64,000 bases of DNA from a virus (IMGVR_UViG_3300042559_001081:1-64000), one strand, 5' to 3'; shown: positions 50,201 to 60,387, counted from the first letter of the stretch. The notes: generated from the letters alone by a model not told the origin. Program-made: numbers and translations.

Positions 50201-51007
50201 ATGCGTGTAGAAGAACTTAACAGATACTTTTCAACTGCTGTACCGTTTGCAAGTGTTGAAGATGTCGAAATAAAACAATATTATTATACAGACTTAGATA
50301 AAATAGAAATTGCTGTTCCAAGAAACGGTGCACCAATGGGAATGTTTTTGTCAGGCGGCCCTGATAGTGCCCTTACAGCCTACTTGTTAGTAAAAACAAT
50401 TAAAGAATTTGGATTTAACAACCCTGTTTATCCTATAACTACTGAATTTCTTGCAAGGCCTTACAATATAAAATACGCTTGGGGAGTGTTAAGAAAAATA
50501 GAAGAACTATTAGATTTTAAATTTGAACAGCATCTTATTTTTCCTATGCCTAACCATGCACTACCAATTAGTGACGAAGATAAAAAAGTAATCATGTCAT
50601 TTAATATACAAGAATACCATGATAGATACAATCTAAGTTGTATTGTAAATGGACTAACTGCAAATCCACCTATATCTGAAGTCGGAGATACAAAATACGG
50701 CGATAGTTCTAAAGAGCGTGACGAAGCAGAAGTTATTTTAAAAAAATTAAAAAGCAAGCGTGTGCAATATCCATTCTTATTTTCTAATAAAAGAGTAGTT
50801 TCATATTTTTATAATCATTTTGACTTGCTCGAAACCCTTTTCCCTATCACTCGTTCGTGTGAAGCTGAGATGCACGAAACCGAATATTTTACAAAAGATT
50901 GCTTTCAAGTAAGACGAGAAGAAAGATATTGCTGGTGGTGCAGAGAAAGACAATGGGGATTTGAAAAATACAGACCTGACGATTTTGTAAATAGGTTTAA
51001 AGGATAA
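50201..51007 (+). CDS. QueC-like PP-loop ATPase 1
   Basis: A 268-residue PP-loop protein: SGGPDS at residues 51-56, with MFLSGGPDSALTAYLLV. The C-terminus carries TRSCEAE (C220), C234 and CWWCRERQWGF (C244, C247). QueC, which makes 7-cyano-7-deazaguanine, ends in SCY..HCGxCxxCxxR with a zinc ion, so the resemblance is good but not complete: the spacing is longer and one HCG step is missing. It may activate a carboxylate for amidation. Confidence 0.75.
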   Translation: MRVEELNRYFSTAVPFASVEDVEIKQYYYTDLDKIEIAVPRNGAPMGMFLSGGPDSALTAYLLVKTIKEFGFNNPVYPITTEFLARPYNIKYAWGVLRKIEELLDFKFEQHLIFPMPNHALPISDEDKKVIMSFNIQEYHDRYNLSCIVNGLTANPPISEVGDTKYGDSSKERDEAEVILKKLKSKRVQYPFLFSNKRVVSYFYNHFDLLETLFPITRSCEAEMHETEYFTKDCFQVRREERYCWWCRERQWGFEKYRPDDFVNRFKG

Positions 51008-51015
51008 GATTAATC

Positions 51016-51771
51016 ATGAAACCAAAACACCCAAATGTCGAATTTGAGGAAATGTGGGAAGTATCTGATGGCAGTGCAACTATAATTCCTATGAATAGTA
51101 AATGGAAAGCAATAGGCGTTCAAGTATCAGGAGGTTTAGACAGTGCTGTTCTCCTGTACTTAACTGTCAAAACAATACAAAAACATAATCTAGATGTAAA
51201 AGTTGTTCCTATTAGTTTAGAAATTTACAATAAAGCAAAGAATTTAGAGAGTTCTAGAGCAGTAATACAAAAAGTTAAAGACATTACAGGATTTAAAAAC
51301 TGGGGAGAATCGGTAGAAGCTATTGGAAAACCTTCTCAAGCAGAATTTATCGGAAAAAACAGTTTTTTTAGTTCTGTTATTAATACACTATTTTTAAAAA
51401 AAGCAATAGATTTTGAAATTAACGGAGTGACTAAAAACCCTCCTTTAGAAGTGTGTAAAGATTTTAAATTTAACGAATACAGAGAATTTGCAAGAGACAA
51501 TCCGCGAACTATATACAACGGAATGCGAAATGCTAGTCCACACGCTTTTGTAGATAAAAAAGGAATAGTAGAACATTATATCAATCATAATCTAGTTGAT
51601 GAAATAATTCCGCTAACGCTCTCTTGTGATGAAAAATTAGATATAATAATAAAAAATGATTGGCCAATTCCTTGTGGCACCTGTTGGTGGTGCAGAGAAA
51701 GAAGATGGGGCCTCGAATCTCACAATCTTGATTATCAAAAATATAGTCCGTTAAATGCATATACCAAGTAA
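51016..51771 (+). CDS. QueC-like PP-loop ATPase 2
   Basis: A 251-residue PP-loop protein with SGGLDS at residues 38-43 and a C-terminal TLSCDEK (C204), CGTCWWCRERRWG (C220, C223, C226). This matches the zinc motif of QueC well (CGxCxxCxxR). It follows the first QueC-like gene by 8 bp and overlaps the next radical SAM gene by 17 bp. It probably forms a paralogous pair with its neighbour, with a different acceptor specificity. Confidence 0.78.
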   Translation: MKPKHPNVEFEEMWEVSDGSATIIPMNSKWKAIGVQVSGGLDSAVLLYLTVKTIQKHNLDVKVVPISLEIYNKAKNLESSRAVIQKVKDITGFKNWGESVEAIGKPSQAEFIGKNSFFSSVINTLFLKKAIDFEINGVTKNPPLEVCKDFKFNEYREFARDNPRTIYNGMRNASPHAFVDKKGIVEHYINHNLVDEIIPLTLSCDEKLDIIIKNDWPIPCGTCWWCRERRWGLESHNLDYQKYSPLNAYTK

Positions 51772-52939
51772 AACTTTTTGCAGCATGGCTTGGAACCATC
51801 AGTTTATCGATCCTACAGGACGAGTTAAGCCGTGTTGCAGATTTGCAGAAAAATTTAGACCAGTAGAAAACAATCTTAACAATAAAACATTGAGTGAAGT
51901 GTTTTATGGCGAGTGGATGACTGATATTCGACAAAAAATGCTAGCCGGAGACACTGTGCCGGGCTGCATTAGATGCTATCAAGAAGAAGCAGCCGGTAAA
52001 AAAAGTCTGCGAGAACGTTACCACGAAAACAAAGATCTTCCTATAGACGAGCTAGTTAATCTAACAAATCCAACTATTCGTTGGATAGAGCTTGCTATTA
52101 GCAACGATTGTAATCTTGCATGTAGGATGTGCGACAGTCGTTATGCGTGGAAATGGTTTAAAGAAGAAAAAGAGATGTACGGGTCCACTCTTAACACTGT
52201 TGAACACAGCAAAAGTGACATATCAAACATCTTTCCATTTATAAACGATCTAGTACATATAAAATTTACAGGCGGAGAACCATTATTAACAAAAGATCAA
52301 TGGCTATTAGTTGATAAAATGCTTGAGGAAAGAGACTGTAGTGACATTTTATTAAATTATTCAACTAATTGTACAATAATGCCAAAAGACAGTTGGGTTG
52401 AAAAATGGAAAAAATTTAAACAAGTTGAATTTGCATTAAGTTTTGATAGTGCAAATCCTGCAGAATCTGAATATATACGTTGGCCTGCAAAATTTGAAAC
52501 AACCGAAGCAGTTACAAAAAGATTTTTAGAACTTAAAAAAGAACATGGATTTCATGTATTTTTAAGAAGTACTATAAGTTTATTGAATGTTTGGTACATG
52601 CCAGAAAGTATGCAATGGTGGCACGACAACGATCCTTCGTCAGTTAAAATAATGAATCCTACACACTTGACATATCCCGAAAACTTATCTGTTACAGTAT
52701 TACCACAGCATATTAAAGAAAGAATCACTTTAAAATTTGTTGATTATCAAAAAAATTGTAATATTAAAAAGATAAATGAAAGTTTAGAATACATCAAAAA
52801 TTACATGAATAGCAAGGATGACAGTCATTTACTTCCGAGTTTAAAATCATATATAACTCAGACCGATGCTTATAGAAATCAAGATTTTTTTAAAAACTAT
52901 CCTCAATTTTCAGATATATTTGAACAATTGTGTGTTTGA
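51755..52939 (+). CDS. Radical SAM protein with N-terminal twitch-like domain (family A)
   Basis: A 394-residue family A protein. Auxiliary-cluster cysteines: C9, C27, C28, C71, C74 (GCIRCYQEE). The radical SAM cluster is C119-x3-C123-x2-C126 (NDCNLACRMC), FTGGEPLL at 171-178. The middle motif SFDSANPAESEYIRWP matches the other A members. It is the last gene of a plus-strand unit and converges with a family B gene, overlapping its 3' end by 37 bp. Confidence 0.9.
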   Translation: MHIPSKTFCSMAWNHQFIDPTGRVKPCCRFAEKFRPVENNLNNKTLSEVFYGEWMTDIRQKMLAGDTVPGCIRCYQEEAAGKKSLRERYHENKDLPIDELVNLTNPTIRWIELAISNDCNLACRMCDSRYAWKWFKEEKEMYGSTLNTVEHSKSDISNIFPFINDLVHIKFTGGEPLLTKDQWLLVDKMLEERDCSDILLNYSTNCTIMPKDSWVEKWKKFKQVEFALSFDSANPAESEYIRWPAKFETTEAVTKRFLELKKEHGFHVFLRSTISLLNVWYMPESMQWWHDNDPSSVKIMNPTHLTYPENLSVTVLPQHIKERITLKFVDYQKNCNIKKINESLEYIKNYMNSKDDSHLLPSLKSYITQTDAYRNQDFFKNYPQFSDIFEQLCV

Positions 52940-54012
52940 TATTGTTTATACATATAAGAATCTTTTTTGCAATTTATTATGCAACTAGTACAAACATTAT
53001 CAGATTTCCATGTTTCTTTGATCTTTTTAAAAATTTTAACTTGATCTAATATCCTATCTATCGGATTTAATATTACATTGTTAAAAAAATAATCCTTTCT
53101 TATAGAATCTTTAAAAATTTCAACTATACTATCATATAGTATATTTTGTTTATAGTCTTGTTCGAATCCTATTGCAGTATGACAACACGGCCAAAGTCTC
53201 TGATCGTACGATAAAAACACACTGTTTTCATTTAAAGCATTACAAGATATTTTTCCTTTTCTCACTATCTTAGGACTTTCTAAACTATTTGCATACCCAA
53301 CATCGGCACCATAATATTTGTGCCATTTTTTATCAAAGTGTTTAGTATCTCGTACAATGTCGTTATTTTTAATATTATATGGTTCTAAAAAGTATGAATG
53401 TTCTAAATTTTTATCTACTACTGATAATTTTTTTTCTTTAAATCTTGTTGATTCTCTTGTAGCAAATTCGGTAAACTTGAGGTCAAATGCTAGTTTTTTG
53501 CATTCATCTATTTGATGTGCATTGTGTTTAAAAAGAGTCATCTCCCATCTAGCTATACCACCAGATTCAATGTATGCTTTTGCATTTTGTATAACTCGCG
53601 AAAAAGAAGTATTTCTTCTATACAAATGATGGGTATCTTCTAATCCATCAATACCAAATCTTACTTCAACATTTGGCTGTTCGCCTAACCATTTCCAAAA
53701 TTCTAATGATTGTGCTCCGCCGTTTGTATGTATATTGATTTTAAAATTTAATTCAACAAATACTTCTATTATCGATTTTGGATTAGTGTGCATTACAATA
53801 TCTCCAAAATTTCCATTTATTAGTACCGTTTCGATGTCTTTAAAGAAAGGATGAGCTAATGTATTTTTTAAGTCAACTGCATTCCACTCTGAAATATTTA
53901 AGCGTGGATAAGTTTCTAGACTAGTTTCAAACGTCCTAGGACATTGCGGACATCTTGCATTACACGCACTAGTCGGTTCAAAATGAAGCATAGTTATAGG
54001 TGATGAATACAT
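52903..54012 (-). CDS. Radical SAM protein, MoaA/SPASM-like (family B)
   Basis: A 369-residue family B protein: C17-x3-C21-x2-C24 (SACNARCPQC), NGNFGDIVMH replacing GGE, GIDGLEDTHHLYRRN in the middle and C341-x2-C344-x3-C348 near the end, plus WPCCHTA. It converges with the family A gene at 51755. The gene is the last of the long minus-strand operon. Confidence 0.88.
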   Translation of the reverse strand: MYSSPITMLHFEPTSACNARCPQCPRTFETSLETYPRLNISEWNAVDLKNTLAHPFFKDIETVLINGNFGDIVMHTNPKSIIEVFVELNFKINIHTNGGAQSLEFWKWLGEQPNVEVRFGIDGLEDTHHLYRRNTSFSRVIQNAKAYIESGGIARWEMTLFKHNAHQIDECKKLAFDLKFTEFATRESTRFKEKKLSVVDKNLEHSYFLEPYNIKNNDIVRDTKHFDKKWHKYYGADVGYANSLESPKIVRKGKISCNALNENSVFLSYDQRLWPCCHTAIGFEQDYKQNILYDSIVEIFKDSIRKDYFFNNVILNPIDRILDQVKIFKKIKETWKSDNVCTSCIINCKKDSYMYKQYQTHNCSNISEN

Positions 54013-54014
54013 GT

Positions 54015-55238
54015 TTACTCCTCGTAATATTCGTAGTATTTTAATTTTTCGTTAATATAGTCTTGTAATAATGGGTTTACATCTTTTAGTGACAGTTTTC
54101 TTACTTTGCTAAAATACTCAATTGCTTCACTAAATTGTTTAATTCTACGTAATGTTATATCTGAGCCGATTGTATTATATACTACTTGCAAATTTTCAAT
54201 AATTTCTTCGTAGTTATCAAATCGATTTCTAAATTTATTTACAATTTTTATAGATCTTTTAACATACTTTTTAAATCTGTCGTCAAGAAATCCTACTGTT
54301 ATACCCGGAGTGTAAACAATATTGGCTTTTACATCAATTTTAATTTTGTATTTCATAGTAATATAAATTAAAAAATTAAAATAGTCAGGCAACATTGTTA
54401 TAGATATTGGATTTATTGCCATGTTTGTACTCATTAAATATCCTGTATTTGCCCACTTTTTAAAATTTTCAACAAATCTATCGTAAGAGCATCCATATCT
54501 AATATATTCAAAATTTTGTCCAACACTTTCAGCACTGATAGATATTAAGTAATTTAAATTTGGATATTTTTGTTTGTAAAAACTCATTTTTTCTAAACAC
54601 TTATCCATTATCTTAGGAGGAGTATTTGCATTTGTTTGTATAGTTAATAAGAGATATGTATTCGGATCTGTATTTTTATAAAAACTCTCAATGGTCAAAT
54701 CCAACAGTTCTTTTTTGTTTATACTCATTAGTAAAGGCTCTCCTCCTAAGAGTATTATTTCGTAATAGTCATCTTCTTTTTTATTTTTAGCAACTTCGGA
54801 AATATAATTAAAAACATAGTCAGCATATTTTTTAGGAGTATGTTTATTTTTTATTTCTCTGTCAGCCCACGTTGGCGGCTCAACACTTGTATTTAATATT
54901 TCTTGTTCCCATTTACTACTGTAAATTCTACTACAATAGACACAAGCAGAATCACAGGTATTGTCAAAGTAAAGTTCAATTTGATATTTGTTCGGTCGTT
55001 TTTCGTAATGTTCGTTGCCGTGCATTCTCCACGATTTATTTTTAGAAAACTCAGCTTTCCAACAAGTATTACAAGAATTATTTTTTATACCATTTTGCAA
55101 ATCTGTTTTTATTTTTTCAAGGTCGTCTGTAAACATTTCTGCACCAGGATGCATTTTACAACAAAGACATACTGTATTTTCTAACGGTCTGAATACTATT
55201 TCATGAGAACTTCTTTTACATCCAAGATTATCTTGCAT
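54015..55238 (-). CDS. Radical SAM protein with N-terminal twitch-like domain (family A)
   Basis: A 407-residue family A member. N-terminal cysteines: C7, C24, C26, C27, C56, C59 (SCNTCWKAE). The radical SAM cluster is C95-x3-C99-x2-C102 (NTCDSACVYC), LLGGEPLL at 163-170. The middle SAESVGQNFEYIRYGC is the A motif with Glu in place of Asp. It is most like the 41501 gene in the YIRxGC form. It overlaps the next upstream gene by 11 bp. Confidence 0.88.
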   Translation of the reverse strand: MQDNLGCKRSSHEIVFRPLENTVCLCCKMHPGAEMFTDDLEKIKTDLQNGIKNNSCNTCWKAEFSKNKSWRMHGNEHYEKRPNKYQIELYFDNTCDSACVYCSRIYSSKWEQEILNTSVEPPTWADREIKNKHTPKKYADYVFNYISEVAKNKKEDDYYEIILLGGEPLLMSINKKELLDLTIESFYKNTDPNTYLLLTIQTNANTPPKIMDKCLEKMSFYKQKYPNLNYLISISAESVGQNFEYIRYGCSYDRFVENFKKWANTGYLMSTNMAINPISITMLPDYFNFLIYITMKYKIKIDVKANIVYTPGITVGFLDDRFKKYVKRSIKIVNKFRNRFDNYEEIIENLQVVYNTIGSDITLRRIKQFSEAIEYFSKVRKLSLKDVNPLLQDYINEKLKYYEYYEE

Positions 55239-56448
55239 TTTGTTTTACCTTAGTTGCCCAATTTGCTAATTCTGGATTATAATCATAAATGTTAAATCCT
55301 CTTAGAGAATTAATATAATCGATCCATCGCAATGCATGAGAATTGTCTTCATCAGTTGCCGAATATTTTAAAGTCTTTAATCTTTCTGTTCTTTCAAAAA
55401 TTATAGGATTTTTTAAATATTCTGTATTGTTAAAAAAATCATTTACTAATCTATCTATGTCGTTTTGTGGAACGATACTATATGCAGAATACTTTGGAAG
55501 AAAAACATAGTAATAAGCAAATACATCTACTAATCCTGTTTTTAACAACTCGTTTGCTGATTCCTTAAGAGTCCATAATGTATAGAGTGAAACTGTACTA
55601 CTTGCTATAACTCTTTTTCCTGTTCTTCTTAAATATGTTTCCATATTTTCAAGTGTTTGTTCATAAGGAGTACTACGTATCCATTCGTAGATTTTTCCTG
55701 TGCCGTCAAGACTTGCAGTAACTAATAATTCAACATTGGGATTTTTATTTAACTTTTCTAAAATGTCCCAAATTTCTTCTGTAATTACTGCCCAATTAGA
55801 AACAATTAAAATACGCATTTCGTATTTTTTATCTACAATTTCTTTTAAAACTCTTATATTTCTTGGATCTGCAAAGGGCTCGCCCCCTTTAATAAGTAAA
55901 AACTTAATCGACGGTAACACTTCTAAAATCTTTTTCATGTCGTCGTCGGTGGCCTGGAAAGCCTTTGTATGTAAGTTTGATAATCCAGAATTTTCTCTAA
56001 ATTCTAAACCTTCTTTTTTTGCACGTTTATCTAGTCCTATCCATTTACTGCTATAGATACTTCCGCACATAGCACAGCTTTGATTACATAAGTTACTTGG
56101 AGTATACTCTAGTGATAAAATTTGCTTTCTCGAAGAATTAAAATTTTCATCCGACCAAGGAAGATTAACATAATGATCGTTGTCTATATGGGCAGGAATT
56201 CCATTTTCTCTATTGTCTTTGCAAGCTACACATGCACTTGGCCATTCACCTTTTTTAAATTTATTACGAATGCCATTTATTATGTCATTGTTGTAATAGT
56301 CAGTTAATGATGCTACCTCGCTAATATATGACCCGTGTTTTTTGCCAACTGTGCATAATTTTAAATCTCCCAATGGACCAATGTTAAGTTGGCTCCACGG
56401 GGCTTTACACATCATCGGTCTACGAGATTGATATTCTTTATCAGACAT
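55228..56448 (-). CDS. Radical SAM protein with N-terminal twitch-like domain (family A)
   Basis: A 406-residue family A protein from MSDKEYQSRRPMMCKAPWSQ. N-terminal cysteines C14, C32, C73 and C76 (SACVACKDN). The radical SAM cluster is C121-x3-C125-x2-C128 (NLCNQSCAMC); LIKGGEPFA follows. The middle ASLDGTGKIYEWIRST fits family A. An alternative ATG at 56478 would add 10 residues inside the PLP gene. Confidence 0.87.
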   Translation of the reverse strand: MSDKEYQSRRPMMCKAPWSQLNIGPLGDLKLCTVGKKHGSYISEVASLTDYYNNDIINGIRNKFKKGEWPSACVACKDNRENGIPAHIDNDHYVNLPWSDENFNSSRKQILSLEYTPSNLCNQSCAMCGSIYSSKWIGLDKRAKKEGLEFRENSGLSNLHTKAFQATDDDMKKILEVLPSIKFLLIKGGEPFADPRNIRVLKEIVDKKYEMRILIVSNWAVITEEIWDILEKLNKNPNVELLVTASLDGTGKIYEWIRSTPYEQTLENMETYLRRTGKRVIASSTVSLYTLWTLKESANELLKTGLVDVFAYYYVFLPKYSAYSIVPQNDIDRLVNDFFNNTEYLKNPIIFERTERLKTLKYSATDEDNSHALRWIDYINSLRGFNIYDYNPELANWATKVKQNAR

Positions 56449-57316
56449 TATATCCCCTTGCGTCAAATCTATTATCAACTAGCATTCTTAAAGGAGTTCT
56501 AACACTTACAAAAGTTCCATTATGAGATGCAATATTTATAGAATCAGTTTCTTCTAATTTAAAATCTTTGCAAACTTTTGTATATTCTTTATTATAATTT
56601 TTCCACCAAAAGTCCGAGCCAAACCTGTCTATCATATTACACCCAATCCACATGTCGCTTACGTTATTATATCCAAAGTTATTCATAATATTTATAGGAC
56701 CATCGATTTGTTCTTTACTGTATCGAACACCAATTCTTTGAGATCCCATCGAAAAGGCTTTACTTAGGCTAATTGAAAACGTCTTGATAGCAGAATGTGA
56801 CAAATCTATATCAATGTTTTTACACTGTCCTAGCCATGCTGCATCTATGTGAACGTCGATAGAGTTTTTGTAACAAAAGTCTAAGAGTCGATCTATGTCG
56901 GGTATATTCCCTGCTGTTTTAACAGAAGGATAAGAAATAACTAGAACTGATCCTGACGGTATTGCAGAATAATGTGTTACTTTTAAAATTTTTGGATTTA
57001 ATCTCCAATGATATGCATACTCGCCTTCGAATATTACTAACTTATTACTGTATCTGTAATGCAGTTCGTCTATTTGCTGTGAAACACCTAATATAGCATC
57101 AGTAAATTTAAAAGACTCTAAATTTTTAATATTATTTAATTTAGAATTTTTAATCCAAGCTGTAACTTTTTCTATAAAGTATTTTGTATATTGATTGCTA
57201 TCTGTTGGATATTCTTTCATATCTAGAGAATCTCGAAACCCAATAATTTTACCAACTAACATAGGAGGAATTCTAGATGTTAAAAACTTTTCTACACTTA
57301 AGTTATTATAATCCAT
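56441..57316 (-). CDS. PLP-dependent aminotransferase-like protein
   Basis: A 291-residue fold-type I PLP enzyme candidate. VHIDAAWLGQ holds the cofactor-binding Asp (about residue 158) and SISLSKAFSMGSQR the Schiff-base Lys (about 186). It is shorter than usual (about 400), with a short N-terminal part. It might aminate, decarboxylate or desulfurate a pathway intermediate. It lies between two family A genes with overlaps of 8 and 11 bp. Confidence 0.78.
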   Translation of the reverse strand: MDYNNLSVEKFLTSRIPPMLVGKIIGFRDSLDMKEYPTDSNQYTKYFIEKVTAWIKNSKLNNIKNLESFKFTDAILGVSQQIDELHYRYSNKLVIFEGEYAYHWRLNPKILKVTHYSAIPSGSVLVISYPSVKTAGNIPDIDRLLDFCYKNSIDVHIDAAWLGQCKNIDIDLSHSAIKTFSISLSKAFSMGSQRIGVRYSKEQIDGPINIMNNFGYNNVSDMWIGCNMIDRFGSDFWWKNYNKEYTKVCKDFKLEETDSINIASHNGTFVSVRTPLRMLVDNRFDARGYNV

Positions 57317-58673
57317 ATACATCGCCTTTTAACAATGCCCATGTTTTTTCGCATACATCTTTTAGTTTTTCTTTTCTTGACTTATCTAATGTATTTGTAT
57401 AATACCAAAACTTTTCTAAATCTTTAGAATGATCTTCTGAGTTCATAAATTTTATATATTGATCTAATATCTTACAAAAATACTTAAAGTTTTCCGATTT
57501 TTCTTTTTCGGTTAAATCTAGCAACGAAATCTCTGCTTTAGCTTCAATCTTTTTTTGTTCAAAGTAATTTTCTATCCACTGCTTACTTTCTTTTGGAAAT
57601 ATTTGAATATTTAAGAACTTTGGATTATGTAAAGGATGCGGACTTATTACCGGCTTGTGTTGCACCTCAACATTAATTCTTTTAAATTTTTGTTTGATTT
57701 TCCAAAGCATCATATCAGGCAAGTGAACTAGATTATATGCTTGTATAGTAGCAGCCCACCATATTTTAAAATCTCCTTCAGCAGCGTCTAATTTTCGCAT
57801 ATTTTCTTCTATCTTGTGCCATTTGCTAGGATTTCTTATATAATCGTTTATTGGTCCTACAGCATCAACACTCATTCCAATTTGTATACGTTCAAAATGC
57901 TTCCAAATATTCCAAGCACGTTCTGGAATATTAGTAATATTTGTATTGTATTCTATCACAATAGATTTAGATCTTCCGGCATCTATGCACTTTTGTAAAA
58001 ACTCGTAATGTTGGTCTATTAATAAAGGTTCCCCTCCAACGATGTATAATCGTTCTATTGTAGGAATTTCTTGTTCCATTTCCTTCCAAAAAGCAGGCTT
58101 TTCGTACCAAGAATAGATATCAACTTCGGGTTTATGCTTTCCGTTTGCTGTTTTTATTAATTTTACAGTTTGCCCGCTATCTTTATATTGATTTCCCCAA
58201 AGCAATACGTTGTCATCGTACCACTGACTGCTATCTGTAGGCCCACACATTCTACATTTTAAATTGCAAAGATTTCCAAAACGAAGATCCATGTATTTTA
58301 TAGGATTTTCTTCTAAATCAATTGATCCATCTTGCTTCGTTTTTGATATGGCATCTTCTTTATTAATTACATGAGCCCATATATCTCTTTCCCAACTAGC
58401 TCTACTTTCCATTCCTGATTCTGCTTCACGTTTACATCTAATGCATGATTCGTGATATTCATTATTTAACATAGCTAATCTAACTTCTTTCATTAGATTG
58501 CTGTTTCTAAATCCGTGTATAGTTTCAGTTGATAGGTTGTAATTCGATCCTGTTTCTGTTTTTACTAATCCCTGATTAATACTAACATTTGCATTACAAC
58601 ATATTCTTACATCGCCGTTATTTCTTACATTTAAACTCATCCACGGCAGTGGACAAAATGCGTTATTTTCCAT
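57306..58673 (-). CDS. Radical SAM protein with N-terminal twitch-like domain (family A)
   Basis: A 455-residue family A member. N-terminal cysteines: C7, C25, C26, C77, C80 (SCIRCKREAE). The radical SAM cluster is C136-x3-C140-x2-C143 (NLCNLKCRMC), IVGGEPLL at 211-218. The middle motif SVDAVGPINDYIRNPSKW is shared closely with the 60384 protein (SIDAHGEHNDYIRYPSQW). It forms a tight A-B pair with the 58688 gene (14-bp gap). Confidence 0.9.
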   Translation of the reverse strand: MENNAFCPLPWMSLNVRNNGDVRICCNANVSINQGLVKTETGSNYNLSTETIHGFRNSNLMKEVRLAMLNNEYHESCIRCKREAESGMESRASWERDIWAHVINKEDAISKTKQDGSIDLEENPIKYMDLRFGNLCNLKCRMCGPTDSSQWYDDNVLLWGNQYKDSGQTVKLIKTANGKHKPEVDIYSWYEKPAFWKEMEQEIPTIERLYIVGGEPLLIDQHYEFLQKCIDAGRSKSIVIEYNTNITNIPERAWNIWKHFERIQIGMSVDAVGPINDYIRNPSKWHKIEENMRKLDAAEGDFKIWWAATIQAYNLVHLPDMMLWKIKQKFKRINVEVQHKPVISPHPLHNPKFLNIQIFPKESKQWIENYFEQKKIEAKAEISLLDLTEKEKSENFKYFCKILDQYIKFMNSEDHSKDLEKFWYYTNTLDKSRKEKLKDVCEKTWALLKGDVYGL

Positions 58674-58687
58674 TTATAAATCCTATA

Positions 58688-59737
58688 TTAAGAAAGTTGC
58701 TTATCGTTTTTATTTTTTCCATGTCCGCTACTAAACTCAAATTTTTTGCCACAAGTTCTACCGCATGTATATATTCTTTTAAATGTATCGTCTTGATTAT
58801 TCCAGGAATTGTGTAAATATGAATTAAAAAAGTCATGTTTTAGTACATCCCAACCGTGTATTCTCATATCATTAAAACTTTCCCCATAAAGATTTTTTAT
58901 ATGATCAAAGCTAGGTTGTTGTTTGTTTTTATGATGGAAGTAACTTGGGGCCCCAAGCCAACAACACGGCCAAAGTTTCATCGTCATATCAACAAAAACA
59001 GTTTTATCAATTTTATATTTACAGCTAATCGGTGTTGTTAAAACATAATTTTCAAAATCTTTAATTGAATCTTTATCTTTCTTGTTATGATTAGTAGGAG
59101 TATCCTCAACAACGTTGCCTTTTTTTGTAACAGTATTTTTTTGATCTTGATCTGCAAAACGAGCAGTATATTTAACTGTGAATTTTTTAAATCCAAGACT
59201 GTTTGCTAAGTTTTGTGCTTGTTCAATTTGATGATAGTTGTGTTGAAACTCTATAAATGCCCATTCTGCATGGCCCCCGGCCGAAATAAATGCTTCTGCA
59301 TTTTTAATTATTTTATTAAAATCACTACCAACTCTGTATAATTGATTTGTGTCTTCTAATCCGTCAATACTAAAAATAATTGACAACTTTTCTGCTGACT
59401 TTTTGGCTAATTCTGCCCACCATTCTGGCTTACGCATACTTCCATTTGTTGCAATTCTTACATGCTTTACATTTTTTGTTAAGCAATATTCATGAGCTGC
59501 GTCAAAGGTAGGACTTGCAATCACATCGCCGTAATTTCCGCAATGAAAGATTGTTACCTGATTCTCTTTGAAAGGTTGCAAAATTATCTCATAGTCTGAT
59601 ACAGTTAGATCAGTTATTGGCATGCTAGGATTTAATGTATTGTTAAACATCCTAGCACATTGAGGACATGCACAATTACATCTACTTGTATGATCTATTT
59701 GTATTTTTTGAATTTCTTCTAAATTTAAATAGTTCAC
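58688..59737 (-). CDS. Radical SAM protein, MoaA/SPASM-like (family B)
   Basis: A 349-residue family B member: C20-x3-C24-x2-C27 (SRCNCACPQC), CGNYGDVIAS in the GGE position, SIDGLEDTNQLYRVG, LWPCCWLG and a C325-x3-C329 end (YTCGRTCG). It lies between the A member at 57306 and the QueC-like gene (4-bp overlap). Confidence 0.9.
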   Translation of the reverse strand: MNYLNLEEIQKIQIDHTSRCNCACPQCARMFNNTLNPSMPITDLTVSDYEIILQPFKENQVTIFHCGNYGDVIASPTFDAAHEYCLTKNVKHVRIATNGSMRKPEWWAELAKKSAEKLSIIFSIDGLEDTNQLYRVGSDFNKIIKNAEAFISAGGHAEWAFIEFQHNYHQIEQAQNLANSLGFKKFTVKYTARFADQDQKNTVTKKGNVVEDTPTNHNKKDKDSIKDFENYVLTTPISCKYKIDKTVFVDMTMKLWPCCWLGAPSYFHHKNKQQPSFDHIKNLYGESFNDMRIHGWDVLKHDFFNSYLHNSWNNQDDTFKRIYTCGRTCGKKFEFSSGHGKNKNDKQLS

Positions 59738-60387
59738 AGTCTATCAAATCCCCATCGACGTTCAGCACAAAACCAGCAATTACCACAATGTTTTTCAAAG
59801 TTGTCAGTGTATTTCTCACAACTTCTAGTCATAGGAAATAATGTATCAAAGACATTAAAATAACGGTACAATTCTGCTACATCTCTTTTATTAAAGTTAA
59901 TCAATGGATGACATGCCGTTCCTTCGTAGATGTTTTTTAGTCTTTCTCTGTCTGGTGGATCAGTCCATCCTCGCCAATATACACTTCTCGGTATTGCGTT
60001 TTTTGGAGGATTTTGTGTTATTCCAGCAAAATGAAATTGAATTTTATTGTTTTTATATAAGTTATTAGTTAATAGTTGTTGTGTTTTAATATAATTTTCA
60101 TCTTCTGGCAAAGGGCTATATGCTGTCTCGTGTTCCAAAAAAATATCGCCAAACTCTTTTTTATAAAACTCGACTATTTTTTTAGCAAACTGAATTTGAA
60201 AAGCTTTGCCTTCTTGATCAACAGTTATTGGAACAATTTTTAAGTCAGGCCTTTCTTCAACTACATATTTAGATAGTATGTATCCTGTAATTGCACTATC
60301 TGCACCCCCTGAGATTTTTAATCCCACAGATGAAACATTATTAAAAACTACAATATTTAGATTGTGTTTGCTATGAGGAATTATCAT
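59734..60387 (-). CDS. QueC-like PP-loop ATPase 3
   Basis: A 217-residue protein, very near the length of QueC (about 220-230). SGGADS at residues 26-31, KISGGADSAITGYIL. The C-terminal TRSCEKYTD (C190) and HCGNCWFCAERRWGF (C201, C204, C207) match the QueC zinc motif, including the HCGxCxxCxxR spacing. It is the best QueC candidate of the three. The overlap with its neighbours (4 bp on both sides) suggests that it is translated together with the two radical SAM genes. Confidence 0.82.
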   Translation of the reverse strand: MIIPHSKHNLNIVVFNNVSSVGLKISGGADSAITGYILSKYVVEERPDLKIVPITVDQEGKAFQIQFAKKIVEFYKKEFGDIFLEHETAYSPLPEDENYIKTQQLLTNNLYKNNKIQFHFAGITQNPPKNAIPRSVYWRGWTDPPDRERLKNIYEGTACHPLINFNKRDVAELYRYFNVFDTLFPMTRSCEKYTDNFEKHCGNCWFCAERRWGFDRL

